Source: Bailinhaonella thermotolerans | Lineage (GTDB): Bacteria > Actinomycetota > Actinomycetes > Streptosporangiales > Streptosporangiaceae | Direction of reading: 5' to 3' | Assembly (NCBI RefSeq): GCF_003594875.1 | Contig: NZ_QZEY01000013.1 | Location: 1-64,000 of the forward strand | DNA: 64,000 nt | Shown here: positions 46,089 through 54,551 of the stretch, piece by piece | Position numbering within the stretch: the first letter of the stretch is position 1 | Layout: each line of letters opens with the position of its first letter | The notes under the pieces: model-generated | Database searches by the model: none | Told to the model about the DNA's origin: nothing | Seen by the model: the letters and a program-made list of their open reading frames with translations, nothing else | Translations under genes and position numbers: made by a program

Positions 46089-47381
46089 ATGCGGATCATC
46101 CGACTCGCGGTGCCCGTGTACGTCGAACTGCTCGCGGCCGTCGTGGCGGTGGGCCTGATCGACGCGTTCTGGCTCGCCCGGCTCGGGGCGGCGGCGGTCG
46201 CGGCGGTGACCGTCGGGACCACCGTGGAGTACCTGGCGTACGGCGTGATGCTCACCGTGACCATGGGGACGACCGTCGTCATCGCCCGGCGGACGGGCCG
46301 GGGCGAGGGCGGCACGGCGGAGGTGCGGCGGACCGCGTGGATGCTCTGGGCGGCCGTTAGCCTGCTGATCGCCGTGCCCGGGTTCCTGCTGCGCGAGCCG
46401 CTGGCCGCGCTCTTCGTCGCCGATCCCACCGCGCGGCGCCTCACCGCGGACTTCCTGGCGGTCTCGCTGCCCCTCGTGCCGATCTACTTCGCGCAGGCCA
46501 CGGTGGACGCCGTCTTCAAGGGCCACGCCGACACCCGCACGCCCATGCGCATGGCCCTGCTCTCCAACGGCCTGGTCTTCGCCCTCGACCCGCTCCTGAT
46601 CCACGGGCTGGACCTGGGTGTGCCCGGCGCCGCGCTGGCCACGGCGGCGGCCCGCGCGATCACCCTCGCGATCGCCCTCACCCTGCTCCGCCGCCGCCAC
46701 CCGGTCAGCGGCGGCGCCTTCTCCCCCGGCGTCGCCCGGGACATCGCCGCCACGGGGACCCCCGGCGCCGGGGACTTCCTCTCCCGCAACGTCGTCGCCA
46801 TGATCCTCATCAACGTGATCGCCGGGTTCGGCGTGGCCGCGGTCGCGGGATACGGCGTCGCCAACCGCATCCTGTTGGCCGGGGCCATGTTCTTCTACGC
46901 CGTACGGCAGGCCGCCATGATCGAGTCCGCCCGCAGCCCCAAGCCCGTCGAAGGGCTCGCGCTGCGCCTGGGCCTGGGCGCCGGCCTGACGGCGGCCGTG
47001 ATCCTGGCGGTCGGGGCCACTCCCCTGATGCGCCTGTTCACCACGGACCCGCAGGTCGTCGCCCACGGCGCGGACTTCCTGCGCGCGGTGCCCGGGTACC
47101 TGATCCTCTTCGGGGGCCTGATCGCCCTCTCCGGCGTCCTCCAGGGCACCGGGCGGGGCGGCCGCTACCTGACCACCCTCCTCATCGGCTACGCCGCCCA
47201 GATCCCCCTCGCGTACGCCCTGAGCGCCTGGCTCGGCCTGGCCGGCGTCTGGGCGGCCATGACCGTCACCGCCGCCCTCCAGCTCGCCCTCACCCTCCCC
47301 ACCGCCTTCCGCCGCGCCCCGGCGCCCGTCCCGGTCCCGGCCCCGGCCCGGAGCTCGGCCCCGAGCCCCGCCACCCGCTGA
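46089..47381 (+). CDS. MATE-family efflux transporter (DinF-like)
   Basis: 430 residues with 12 predicted membrane helices. N-terminal LAVPVYVELLAAVVAVGLIDAFWLARLG is the standard first helix region; the internal VSLPLVPIYFAQATVDAVFKGHADTRTPM is a MATE motif. It should couple export of cationic or lipophilic compounds to Na+ or H+. ATG at 46089 with AAGAGG upstream. The C-terminal 15 residues are Pro/Ala low complexity. Confidence 0.9.
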   Translation: MRIIRLAVPVYVELLAAVVAVGLIDAFWLARLGAAAVAAVTVGTTVEYLAYGVMLTVTMGTTVVIARRTGRGEGGTAEVRRTAWMLWAAVSLLIAVPGFLLREPLAALFVADPTARRLTADFLAVSLPLVPIYFAQATVDAVFKGHADTRTPMRMALLSNGLVFALDPLLIHGLDLGVPGAALATAAARAITLAIALTLLRRRHPVSGGAFSPGVARDIAATGTPGAGDFLSRNVVAMILINVIAGFGVAAVAGYGVANRILLAGAMFFYAVRQAAMIESARSPKPVEGLALRLGLGAGLTAAVILAVGATPLMRLFTTDPQVVAHGADFLRAVPGYLILFGGLIALSGVLQGTGRGGRYLTTLLIGYAAQIPLAYALSAWLGLAGVWAAMTVTAALQLALTLPTAFRRAPAPVPVPAPARSSAPSPATR

Positions 47382-47397
47382 CCTCGCGGGATCTCCG

Positions 47398-47490
47398 CGT
47401 ACGGCTCGCGCCCGCCACGCGCGAGCCGTACGGCATGCGCGAGCCGTACGGCATGCGCCCGCGGGACCTCGCCGCGGCCGTACGGCGGAA
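47398..47490. repeat. CGTACG palindromic repeat cluster
   Basis: Four CGTACGG units in 90 bp; two are in direct 18-bp repeats containing GCGAGCCGTACGGCATGC, and one in inverted orientation (CGTACGGCTCGCG). Confidence 0.75.
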
Positions 47491-47520
47491 CGCGGGGGCG
47501 TGGAGTCGGCGCACACGAGA

Positions 47521-47552
47521 ACGCGCCCCGGCGGAGATCCGCCGGGGCGCGT
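47521..47552 (-). terminator. gltX terminator hairpin
   Basis: Perfect 15-bp arms ACGCGCCCCGGCGGA (47521-47535) and complement (47538-47552) with only GA in the centre, 11 bp past the gltX stop. Confidence 0.7.
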
Positions 47553-47563
47553 CCGGGAGGGGG

Positions 47564-48979
47564 TCAGCCGAGGCGGGCGAGGGCCGCTTGCAGGCGGGCC
47601 CTGACGCGCGGGGCGCCCAGGAGCTCCAGGGACTCGAACAGGGGGAGGCCGACGGTGCGGCCCGTCACCGCCACGCGGACGGGGGCCTGGGCCTTGCCCA
47701 GCTTGAGGCCGTGCTCGGCGCCGACCTCCTCCAGGGCGGTCTTGAGGGCGTCGGCGGTCCAGTCGGCCGTGCCCAGCCTCGCGAGGTAACCGGACAGGAT
47801 CTCGCGGGGGGAGTTCTTGCCGGCCATGGCCTTGTCCCAGGAGGCCTGGTCGAAGACCGGCTCGGGGAGGAACAGGAAGTCGACGTTCGCGGTGATCTCG
47901 GACAGGACCGCCACGCGGGTCTGGGCCAGGGGTGCGGCCTGGGCGAAGACGGCCGGATCGAAGTCCGACGGCTTCCACGGCGCGACGGGCGCCTGGAGCC
48001 AGGGGCCGCAGCGCTCGATGAAGTCCTCGACGGTCAGGCCGCGGATGTACTCGCCGTTGAAGGCGCGCAGCTTCTTCTCGTCGAAGAACGCCGACGCCGA
48101 GTTGACGTCCGACAGGTCGAAGAGCCGGACCATCTCCGCCCAGGGCAGGATCTCGCGGTCCCCGCCGGGGCCCCAGCCGAGCAGCATCAGGTAGTTGACC
48201 ATGGCCTCGGCCAGGTAGCCCTCGTCGCGGTAGGACTCCAGGGCGACCTTGTCGCGGCGCTTGGACAGCTTCTGCCGCTTCTCGTTGACGATCACCGGCA
48301 GGTGCGCCCAGACCGGCGGGCGGGCCCCGAGCGCGGGCCACAGGAGCTGCTGGCGGGCGGCGTTGCTGAGGTGCTCCTCACCCCGGATCACGTGGGTGAT
48401 CCGCTGCTCGATGTCGTCCACGGCGTTGGCCAGGACGTAGAGCGGGCTGCCGTCGCCGCGCGCGATGACGAAGTCCTCCATCGCGTCGTTGGGGAACTCC
48501 ACCCGGCCGCGGATCAGGTCGTCCACGACGTTGACGCCCTCGTCGGGGGTGCGGAAGCGCAGCGCCCGGCCCGGGGCGGCCTCGAGGCCGCGGTCGCGGC
48601 AGAAGCCGTCGTAGCCCTTGTGCTCCGAGCCCGTGCGCGCCTGGACGTCCTCGCGGGTGCAGTCGCAGTAGTAGGCGCGGCCGTCGGCGTGCAGCTTGGC
48701 GGCGGCGGCGCGGTGCTGCGGCTCGTAGGCCGACTGGAAGTAGGGCCCCTCGAAGATCGGGGAGCGGGTGGTGACGCCGATCCAGTCGAGGGCGCTGATG
48801 ATGCCCTCGGTCCACTCGGGCCGGTTGCGGGCCGCGTCGGTGTCCTCGATGCGGAGCACGAAGATGCCGCCGGCGCGCTCGGCCACGGCCCAGTTGAACA
48901 GCGCGGATCTCGCGCCGCCCACGTGGAACATGCCGGTCGGCGACGGCGCGAAGCGCACGCGCACGGGAGTGTCAGTCAC
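47564..48979 (-). CDS. gltX: Glutamyl-tRNA synthetase (probably non-discriminating)
   Basis: Class I synthetase, 471 residues. HIGH-region [20 protein letters not shown] and KMSKS-like [11 protein letters not shown] are intact, with FVLRIEDTD. In actinobacteria lacking GlnRS it also mischarges tRNA-Gln for later amidation; the nearby tRNA-Glu and tRNA-Gln fit this. The GTG at 48979 overlaps the FAH gene stop by 8 bp, so the two are coupled. Confidence 0.97.
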   Translation of the reverse strand: MTDTPVRVRFAPSPTGMFHVGGARSALFNWAVAERAGGIFVLRIEDTDAARNRPEWTEGIISALDWIGVTTRSPIFEGPYFQSAYEPQHRAAAAKLHADGRAYYCDCTREDVQARTGSEHKGYDGFCRDRGLEAAPGRALRFRTPDEGVNVVDDLIRGRVEFPNDAMEDFVIARGDGSPLYVLANAVDDIEQRITHVIRGEEHLSNAARQQLLWPALGARPPVWAHLPVIVNEKRQKLSKRRDKVALESYRDEGYLAEAMVNYLMLLGWGPGGDREILPWAEMVRLFDLSDVNSASAFFDEKKLRAFNGEYIRGLTVEDFIERCGPWLQAPVAPWKPSDFDPAVFAQAAPLAQTRVAVLSEITANVDFLFLPEPVFDQASWDKAMAGKNSPREILSGYLARLGTADWTADALKTALEEVGAEHGLKLGKAQAPVRVAVTGRTVGLPLFESLELLGAPRVRARLQAALARLG

Positions 48980-49751
48980 GGGATACCACCCGGTTGGTGA
49001 GAGTGCCGATGTTTTCGATGGTCACGCTGACCTCGTCGCCGATCTGGAGCGGCCCGACGCCCGCCGGGGTGCCGGTGAGGATCACGTCGCCGGGCAGCAG
49101 CGTCATGACCGAGCTGACGTAGGAGATCAGCGTGGGGATGTCGTGGACGAGCTGTGACGTGCGGCCGTCCTGCCGGACCTCGCCGTTGACCGAGGTGGAG
49201 ATGGCCAGGTCGGACGCGTCGATGCCGGTGGAGATCCACGGGCCGATCGGGCAGAACGTGTCGAAGCCCTTGGCGCGGGTCCACTGCCCGTCGCGCTTTT
49301 GCAGATCGCGCGCGGTCACGTCGTTGGCGCAGGTGTAGCCCAGGATCACGTCCTTGGCCCGCTCGACCGGCACCTCGCGGCACAGGCGGCCGATCACGAT
49401 GGCCAGCTCGCCCTCGTGGTCCACGCGCTCGGTCAGCCCGACCGGGTAGGCGATGGCCTCGCCGGGGCCGATCACGGCGGTGGACGGCTTGGAGAAGATC
49501 ACCGGCTCGGGCGGGGGCTGGTCGCCGCCCATCTCCGTCACGTGGTCGGCGTAGTTCTTGCCGATCGCGATGATCTTCGAGGGCAGCAGCGGGGCGACCA
49601 GGCGCACGTCGGCCAGTGCGTGCCGCTCCCCCGTGAGCTGGATGGGTTCGAACGGGTGGCCCGCCATCCGGGCGACGAACTCCTCGCCGGGCCCGCCCTC
49701 GACGACGCCGAAGGAGACGCCGTCACCACTGGAATACCTGCATATGCGCAC
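48972..49751 (-). CDS. Fumarylacetoacetate hydrolase (FAH)-family enzyme
   Basis: 259 residues with FAH-fold motifs: [48 protein letters not shown] (metal ligand Glu), [28 protein letters not shown] and [16 protein letters not shown] (cited as motifs). Members hydrolyse C-C bonds or decarboxylate/hydrate acyl substrates (fumarylpyruvate, oxaloacetate, 2-hydroxyhepta-diene-dioates). The exact substrate is open; the gltX neighbourhood conservation in actinobacteria suggests a housekeeping role such as metabolite repair. Confidence 0.9.
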   Translation of the reverse strand: MRICRYSSGDGVSFGVVEGGPGEEFVARMAGHPFEPIQLTGERHALADVRLVAPLLPSKIIAIGKNYADHVTEMGGDQPPPEPVIFSKPSTAVIGPGEAIAYPVGLTERVDHEGELAIVIGRLCREVPVERAKDVILGYTCANDVTARDLQKRDGQWTRAKGFDTFCPIGPWISTGIDASDLAISTSVNGEVRQDGRTSQLVHDIPTLISYVSSVMTLLPGDVILTGTPAGVGPLQIGDEVSVTIENIGTLTNRVVSRD

Positions 49752-49787
49752 CGCAAAAGCCTATCCGGGACCGTCCCCCGCCCATGC

Positions 49788-49820
49788 CCCCCTGTGGACG
49801 AAGGTTCCCCCTGTGGACGA
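49788..49820. repeat. Direct repeat CCCCCTGTGGACGA
   Basis: Two perfect 14-bp copies, 49788-49801 and 49807-49820, 19 bp apart in start, in the gap upstream of the FAH gene and just before the 24-bp repeat array. The TGTGGA core resembles a DnaA-box fragment, but only by chance-level similarity. Confidence 0.6.
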
Positions 49821-49830
49821 CCGGCCCTCT

Positions 49831-49920
49831 CGTACGGCTCGCGCCCGCTCAGGCCGTACGGCTCGCGCCGGCTCAGGCCGTACGGCTCGCGCCGGTGCCC
49901 GCCGTACGGCTCGCGAGGCC
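49831..49920. repeat. 24-bp tandem repeat of CGTACGGCTCGCG units (3.75 copies)
   Basis: Units start at 49831, 49855, 49879 and 49903, each beginning CGTACGGCTCGCG; copies 1 and 2 differ at one base over 24. It is the clearest tandem form of the CGTACG element. The rest of the 358-bp gap up to the M28 gene shows no gene. Confidence 0.9.
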
Positions 49921-50109
49921 GGTTCCGGGGGCACGTGGCCGGTGGCGGGCGCCGGGGCACCGGCCGCCGTGCGGGGGTCAAATCTTGGGCGGGGGGCGGT
50001 AAGCGGCGGAGCGGGGTGCGCGGGGCGCGGGCGCGGGGGTGCTTACGTTCGTCCCGTCTTCGACGATCAGGACCCTTCACACGGGTCGTTCACAACCGGT
50101 GGAGGAGTA

Positions 50110-51822
50110 GTGCGGCTTCCGCGCGCGTACACGGCACTGGCTCTCCCTGTCGTCCTGTCCCTCGCCCTCCCCCAGCCGCCCCCGACCCGCGCCCCGGCGC
50201 TCCCACCGGCCTCGCCTGCCCCGGCGTCCCCCGCCGTGCAGTCCCCGGCCCCGGGCGTACGGCCTGCGGCCACGCCCTCGGCCGCCCCCGGGCAGCCGTC
50301 CCAGCCGTCCCAGCCGGGGCAGCCGTCCCAGCCGGAGGACCGCAAGGCGCTGACGCCCCGTCATCCGTACGCCGACCTGCTGGCCCAGGTGGTGAGCGGC
50401 GCGAACGTCATGGTCCACCTGAAGAAGCTGGAGGAGTTCGCCAAGACCGGCGGCGGCTCGCGCGCGGCGGGCACGGCGGGCTACGAGAAGTCCGTCCGGT
50501 ACGTCGCGGACCGGCTGCGCGCGGGCGGATACCGCGTCACGGTGCAGGACTTCGAGTACCCCAAGAGCTTCAAGGTGCTCAAGCCGCCCGTGGTCCAGCG
50601 GCTCGGGGCCAAGGCCAGGCAGTTCCGCGCCGGGGAGGACTTCCGCACGACGTACCACTCGGGCTCCGGCGACGTGACCGCGCGGGTCCGGCCGGTGGAC
50701 GTGAGGATCCCGCCGGGCAAGACCCCGAACAGCTCGACCAGCGGGTGCGAGGCCGACGACTTCGACGACTTCACGCCCGGCGACATCGCGCTGCTGCAGC
50801 GGGGGCGCTGCGCGATGCGGACCAAGGCGCGCAACGCCAAGGCCGCCGGGGCCGCCGGGCTGATCATCTTCAACGAGGGGCAGAAGGACCGCACCAAGAC
50901 CGCCCGCGTGGACATCGGCGACTGGACGCTCGGCCTGCCCGCCGTCTTCACGTCGTACGCGATGGGCGCCGACCTGGCGCGCAAGCCCGGGCGGGTGCGG
51001 CTGGCGACCTCGACCAGCGTCAAGACCGCGCGCACCAAGAACGTGATCGCCGAGTCGGTGTACGGGCGCGAGGACCAGGTGGTCATGCTGGGCGCCCACC
51101 TGGACAGCGTGCCCGAGGGGGCCGGGATCAACGACAACGGCTCGGGCTCGGCGGCGCTGCTGGAGGTGGCGATGCGGATGAACGCCGCCGACTCCCCCAA
51201 CCGCATGCGGTTCGCCTGGTGGGGCGCGGAGGAGGCGGGCCTGCACGGGTCGCTCCACTACGTGGACTCCCTCGGCGAGGCCGACCGCGAACGGATCGCG
51301 GTGTACCTGAACTTCGACATGGTGGCCTCCCCCAACTACGCCTACAAGGTCTTCGACGGGGACGACTCGGACAAGGTGGGCGGGGTCGCGGGGCCGCCCG
51401 GGTCGGACCAGATCGAGCGCGACTTCCGGGCCTTCTACACGCGCCGCAAGCTGACCAGCGTGAGCACCGACTTCGACGGCCGGTCGGACTACGCCGCGTT
51501 CGTCGTCGCGGGCATCCCGGCGGGCGGCATCTTCACGGGCGCGGAGGGCAAGAAGAGCAAGGCCGAGGCCGAGCGGTTCGGCGGCGAGGCGGGCAAGCCG
51601 TACGACCCCTGCTACCACGCGGCCTGCGACAACGCCTCCAACATCAACGCCACGGCGCTGGACGTGAACGCCGACGCGATCGCCACGCTCGCCGCGACGT
51701 ACGCGTTCGCCCCGGACCTGCCGGGGCCGGACGCGCCCGAGCGCAGCGCTAGGACCGCCGGGCCGCCGCCGTGGGATGCTTCGGCTCGTACAGTGCCAGC
51801 TCGCTTCCCGCCGGCGTTCTGA
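50110..51822 (+). CDS. Secreted M28-family zinc aminopeptidase with PA domain
   Basis: 570 residues. A signal peptide (VRLPRAYTALALPVVLSLAL, then AxA-like Pro-rich cleavage region) and an 80-residue Pro/Ser/Gln linker precede the mature enzyme. A PA domain (about 200-300: DIALLQRGRCAMRTKARNAKAAGAAGLI) is inserted as usual. Zinc ligands: MLGAHLDSVPEG (His, Asp), INDNGSGSAALLE (Asp), WWGAEEAGLHGS (catalytic Glu, Glu), YLNFDMV (Asp) and CYHAACDN (His). It resembles Streptomyces aminopeptidase S. GGAGGAG precedes the GTG. Its last 74 bp overlap the convergent VOC gene. Confidence 0.92.
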   Translation: MRLPRAYTALALPVVLSLALPQPPPTRAPALPPASPAPASPAVQSPAPGVRPAATPSAAPGQPSQPSQPGQPSQPEDRKALTPRHPYADLLAQVVSGANVMVHLKKLEEFAKTGGGSRAAGTAGYEKSVRYVADRLRAGGYRVTVQDFEYPKSFKVLKPPVVQRLGAKARQFRAGEDFRTTYHSGSGDVTARVRPVDVRIPPGKTPNSSTSGCEADDFDDFTPGDIALLQRGRCAMRTKARNAKAAGAAGLIIFNEGQKDRTKTARVDIGDWTLGLPAVFTSYAMGADLARKPGRVRLATSTSVKTARTKNVIAESVYGREDQVVMLGAHLDSVPEGAGINDNGSGSAALLEVAMRMNAADSPNRMRFAWWGAEEAGLHGSLHYVDSLGEADRERIAVYLNFDMVASPNYAYKVFDGDDSDKVGGVAGPPGSDQIERDFRAFYTRRKLTSVSTDFDGRSDYAAFVVAGIPAGGIFTGAEGKKSKAEAERFGGEAGKPYDPCYHAACDNASNINATALDVNADAIATLAATYAFAPDLPGPDAPERSARTAGPPPWDASARTVPARFPPAF

Positions 51823-52105
51823 TCCAGGCCACCAGGCCCCACCCCTCGTCGCTGACCGGCCGCGAGAACTCCACGCCCCGCCCGGCGAGCTCCTTCACGG
51901 TCGCGTCGATGTCGTCGCACATCAGGTAGAGCTCGTGGCTGCCGCCCTCCCCCGTGGGATGGATCCCCACCTCGGCGGGCGGCAGCGCGAAGATCGGCCA
52001 CCCGTCGCCGGCCTTCACCGAGGGGAACCGGAGCACGTCGCGGAAGAACGCCCGGTCCGCGTCCGGGTTCCGGCTGAACATGACGACGTGCGCACCGGTG
52101 ATCAT
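51749..52105 (-). CDS. VOC (glyoxalase/bleomycin-resistance) superfamily protein
   Basis: 118-residue beta-alpha-beta-beta-beta protein: HVVMFSRNPDADRAFFRDVL, HELYLMCDDIDATVKELAGRGVEFSRPVSDEGWG, and PAGSELALYEPKHPTA (in parts). Metal-type residues (His at start, Glu near the end) are consistent with a lyase or an antibiotic-binding role. ATG at 52105 follows GAGGAGCGAG; the longer frame lacks a ribosome site. Confidence 0.85.
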   Translation of the reverse strand: MITGAHVVMFSRNPDADRAFFRDVLRFPSVKAGDGWPIFALPPAEVGIHPTGEGGSHELYLMCDDIDATVKELAGRGVEFSRPVSDEGWGLVAWIRTPAGSELALYEPKHPTAAARRS

Positions 52106-52210
52106 GTCTCGCTCCTCGCCTCGCGTTGCCATTCGACCACGCGACATCCCCCGTCCGCGCCCGGTGTACTCCACGGGCATGGTGAGGGCTTCTCACGTCC
52201 GCCCGCGGCC

Positions 52211-52314
52211 TTCCCGGAGGGCGTCCCGGGTGCCTCCCGGAGGGCGTCGTGCCTCCCGGAGGGCGTCCCGGGAGCCTCCGGGAGTGCGATCCGCGAGCCT
52301 CCGGGAGGGCGCCG
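52211..52314. repeat. Imperfect tandem palindromic repeat (CCTCCSGGAG core)
   Basis: About five units of 19-23 bp, each with CCTCCCGGAGGGCGTC or CCTCCGGGAG, between the VOC gene and the cimA leader. No gene seen in 52106-52395. Confidence 0.75.
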
Positions 52315-52395
52315 CCGGAGGCCGTACGCCCGGGGAGGCGCGGGCGGCGGCCGTACGCGACGCGAGGGGACGGGGTGAAAGAATCGGCAAAGCCG

Positions 52396-52410
52396 TCTCA
52401 ACCACTGAGA
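52396..52410. promoter_or_regulatory. TCTCA-N5-TGAGA palindrome upstream of cimA (candidate NdgR site)
   Basis: It matches the leuC/ndgR operator (TCTCG-N5-CGAGA) in arms, 5-nt spacer and preceding G. It lies about 45 bp before the leader-peptide ATG, an appropriate position for promoter control. Confidence 0.5.
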
Positions 52411-52455
52411 TCCGTGTGTCAGATGTTGTCGGCCTGTGGCAGACTCGCAGGCACT

Positions 52456-52494
52456 ATGCGCGAACTGCTCATTATCGGCAGGCGCGCCGGCTGA
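52456..52494 (+). CDS. Attenuator leader peptide of cimA (Leu-Leu-Ile-Ile)
   Basis: ATG at 52456 reads MRELLIIGRRAG then TGA at 52492-52494. Four consecutive branched-chain residues in a 12-residue ORF ahead of an isoleucine-pathway gene is the hallmark of ribosome-mediated attenuation. The stop codon lies immediately beyond the 5' arm of the following hairpin. Confidence 0.75.
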   Translation: MRELLIIGRRAG

Positions 52495-52550
52495 TCCAGG
52501 GACACCGCCGGCGCGCAGACCTCTCACGTCCGTGAGGGGTCTTTTTGTTT
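52482..52550 (+). promoter_or_regulatory. Transcription attenuator of cimA (pause hairpin and terminator)
   Basis: Hairpin A: GCGCGCCGGC (52482-52491) with GCCGGCGCGC (52507-52516), perfect 10 bp, overlapping the last leader codons. Terminator B: GACCTCTCACG (52518-52528) with CGTGAGGGGTC (52531-52541), followed by TTTTTGTTT. B starts 1 nt after A. cimA begins 31 nt past the T-tract. Stalling at Leu/Ile codons would be expected to alter A and so allow read-through. Confidence 0.75.
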
Positions 52551-52581
52551 GCGCATCCAATCCACTCCTAGGGAGCGTTCG

Positions 52582-54174
52582 ATGACCGACGACCGGTTCC
52601 ACGTCTACGACACGACGCTGCGCGACGGGGCCCAGCAGGAGGGCCTCAACCTCACGGTGACCGACAAGCTGGCCATCGCGCGGCATCTGGACGACCTGGG
52701 CGTCGGCTTCATCGAGGGCGGCTGGCCCGGCGCGAATCCCAAGGACACCGAATTCTTCCGGCGGGCTCTGACCGAGCTCGACCTGAAGCACGCGCAGCTC
52801 GCCGCGTTCGGCGCGACCCGCCGGGCCGGAGTGAAGGCCGCCGACGACCCCCTGGTGGCCGCCCTGCGCGAATCCGGCGCGCCGGTCGTGACGCTTGTCG
52901 CCAAGAGTCACGACCGGCACGTCGAGCTGGCCCTGCGCACGACCCTCGACGAGAACCTCGCGATGATCCGCGACACCGTCACCCACCTGCGCGAGAACGG
53001 CCAGCGCGTATTCGTGGACGCCGAGCACTTCTTCGACGGCTACCGGTCCAACCCGGCGTACGCCGTCGAGGTCGTGCGGGCCGCGGCCGAGGCGGGCGCG
53101 TCCGTGATCGCCCTGTGCGACACCAACGGCGGCATGCTCCCCGACGAGCTGGCCGACGTGGTCCACGAGGTGATCGGGGCGTCCAGCGCCCGCCTCGGCA
53201 TCCACTGCCACGACGACACCGGCTGCGCGGTCGCCAACACCCTGGCGGCCGTCAAGGCGGGCGTCACCCACGTGCAGGGCTGCGCCAACGGGTACGGCGA
53301 GCGCAGCGGCAACGCCAACCTCTTCACCGTCGTCGCGAACCTCCAGCTCAAGCGGGGCTTCGACCTCGTGCCGCCGGAGTCTCTGGCCGAGATGACCCGC
53401 ATCGCGCACGCCGTCTCCGAGGTCACCAACGTCACGCCGAACCAGCACCAGCCGTACGTCGGGATGTCGGCCTTCGCCCACAAGGCCGGCCTGCACGCCT
53501 CCGCCGTCAAGGTGGACCCCGGCCTCTACCAGCACATCGACCCGGCCGAGGTCGGCAACGACATGCGCATGCTGGTCTCCGACATGGCCGGGCGCGCGTC
53601 GGTGGAGCTCAAGGGCAAGGAGCTGGGGTACGACCTGTCCGGCGACCGCGCCAAGCTCACCGAGCTCACCGACAGGGTCAAGGAGATGGAGGCCCGGGGC
53701 TACACCTTCGAGGCCGCCGACGCCTCCTTCGAGCTGCTGTTGCGCGAGACCGTCGAGGGCGAGCGCCGCCGCCACTTCGACGTCGAGTCCTGGCGCGTGA
53801 TCGTCGAGCGCCGCCCGGACGGCGAGCTGGTCAGCGAGGCCACGGTCAAGCTGCACGCCAAGGGCGAGCGCATCATCGCCACCGGCGAGGGCAACGGCCC
53901 GGTCAACGCCCTGGACAAGGCCCTGCGCCTGGCCCTGGAGCGCCTCTACCCGGAGCTGGCCTCGATGGAGCTGTACGACTACAAGGTCCGCATCCTCGAA
54001 CTCGGCCGCATGGGCACCGGCGCCGTCACCCGCGTCCTCCAGGGCACCACCGACGGCAAGGCCGAATGGAACACCGTCGGCGTCGACGAGAACATCATCG
54101 AAGCCTCCTGGCAGGCCCTCGAACAAGCCGTCACCTACGGCCTCCTCCGAGCCGGCCACACCCTGGACGCCTGA
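52582..54174 (+). CDS. cimA: (R)-citramalate synthase CimA
   Basis: Condenses pyruvate and acetyl-CoA to citramalate, a threonine-independent entry to isoleucine. 530 residues: N-terminal TIM barrel with VYDTTLRDGAQQEGLNL (metal-binding Asp, catalytic Arg), LGIHCHDDTGCAVANTLAAV (HxH metal ligands), GYGERSGNANL, and a C-terminal LeuA-type regulatory domain (residues about 390-530). Ending VDENIIEASWQALEQA distinguishes it from short HCS enzymes. ATG at 52582 follows TAGGGAG; controlled by the upstream attenuator. Confidence 0.95.
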   Translation: MTDDRFHVYDTTLRDGAQQEGLNLTVTDKLAIARHLDDLGVGFIEGGWPGANPKDTEFFRRALTELDLKHAQLAAFGATRRAGVKAADDPLVAALRESGAPVVTLVAKSHDRHVELALRTTLDENLAMIRDTVTHLRENGQRVFVDAEHFFDGYRSNPAYAVEVVRAAAEAGASVIALCDTNGGMLPDELADVVHEVIGASSARLGIHCHDDTGCAVANTLAAVKAGVTHVQGCANGYGERSGNANLFTVVANLQLKRGFDLVPPESLAEMTRIAHAVSEVTNVTPNQHQPYVGMSAFAHKAGLHASAVKVDPGLYQHIDPAEVGNDMRMLVSDMAGRASVELKGKELGYDLSGDRAKLTELTDRVKEMEARGYTFEAADASFELLLRETVEGERRRHFDVESWRVIVERRPDGELVSEATVKLHAKGERIIATGEGNGPVNALDKALRLALERLYPELASMELYDYKVRILELGRMGTGAVTRVLQGTTDGKAEWNTVGVDENIIEASWQALEQAVTYGLLRAGHTLDA

Positions 54175-54539
54175 CCCCGCCCCCGCGCCCGCCGTACGGC
54201 AAGAGCCCCCGCCCCTGCCGTACGGCGCGCCCAACGACAAGACCCTCGCAGGAGAGCGCTCCGCGCGCCCGCGCCCGGACAGCGCCCAGTGGGGGCAAGC
54301 CCCCGCACCCCCCGGCGAGGGGGCCGCAGCCCCCTCCCCCTCCTCCTCCCCCGCAGGCGCCGGCCGCGCCGAGGAGGGGAAGGCGAGAACCGCACGTCAA
54401 CCGGCGGCCGGCCCCGGGACGACGAACCACACGCTCTCACCCGGATCACCGAACCCGAAGAGACGAGTGGTCCGCAGCGCCGGGTGACGGAGGGCGGATC
54501 GGTGGGGGTGTGGGTCTGGAGTGGAGGTGGGATGCGATC
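54175..54539. other. Intergenic gap with CGTACG units and C-rich runs
   Basis: Two GCCGTACGGC palindromes near 54192 and 54218, several C-runs between 54290 and 54350, no credible CDS on either strand. Confidence 0.5.
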
Positions 54540-54545
54540 TAACGT
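54540..54545 (+). promoter_or_regulatory. -10 (TAACGT) for a leaderless methyltransferase gene
   Basis: TAACGT, 6 nt, then ATG at 54552; no ribosome site. Confidence 0.5.
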
Positions 54546-54551
54546 CGGGGT

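Noticed and set aside
49788-49820. DnaA boxes or replication origin
   Set aside because: TGTGGA occurs only in two short direct repeats without the full 9-mer or AT-rich unwinding region.
49831-49920. CRISPR-like array
   Set aside because: Repeats are contiguous tandem units of 24 bp without unique spacers, and no cas gene is present.
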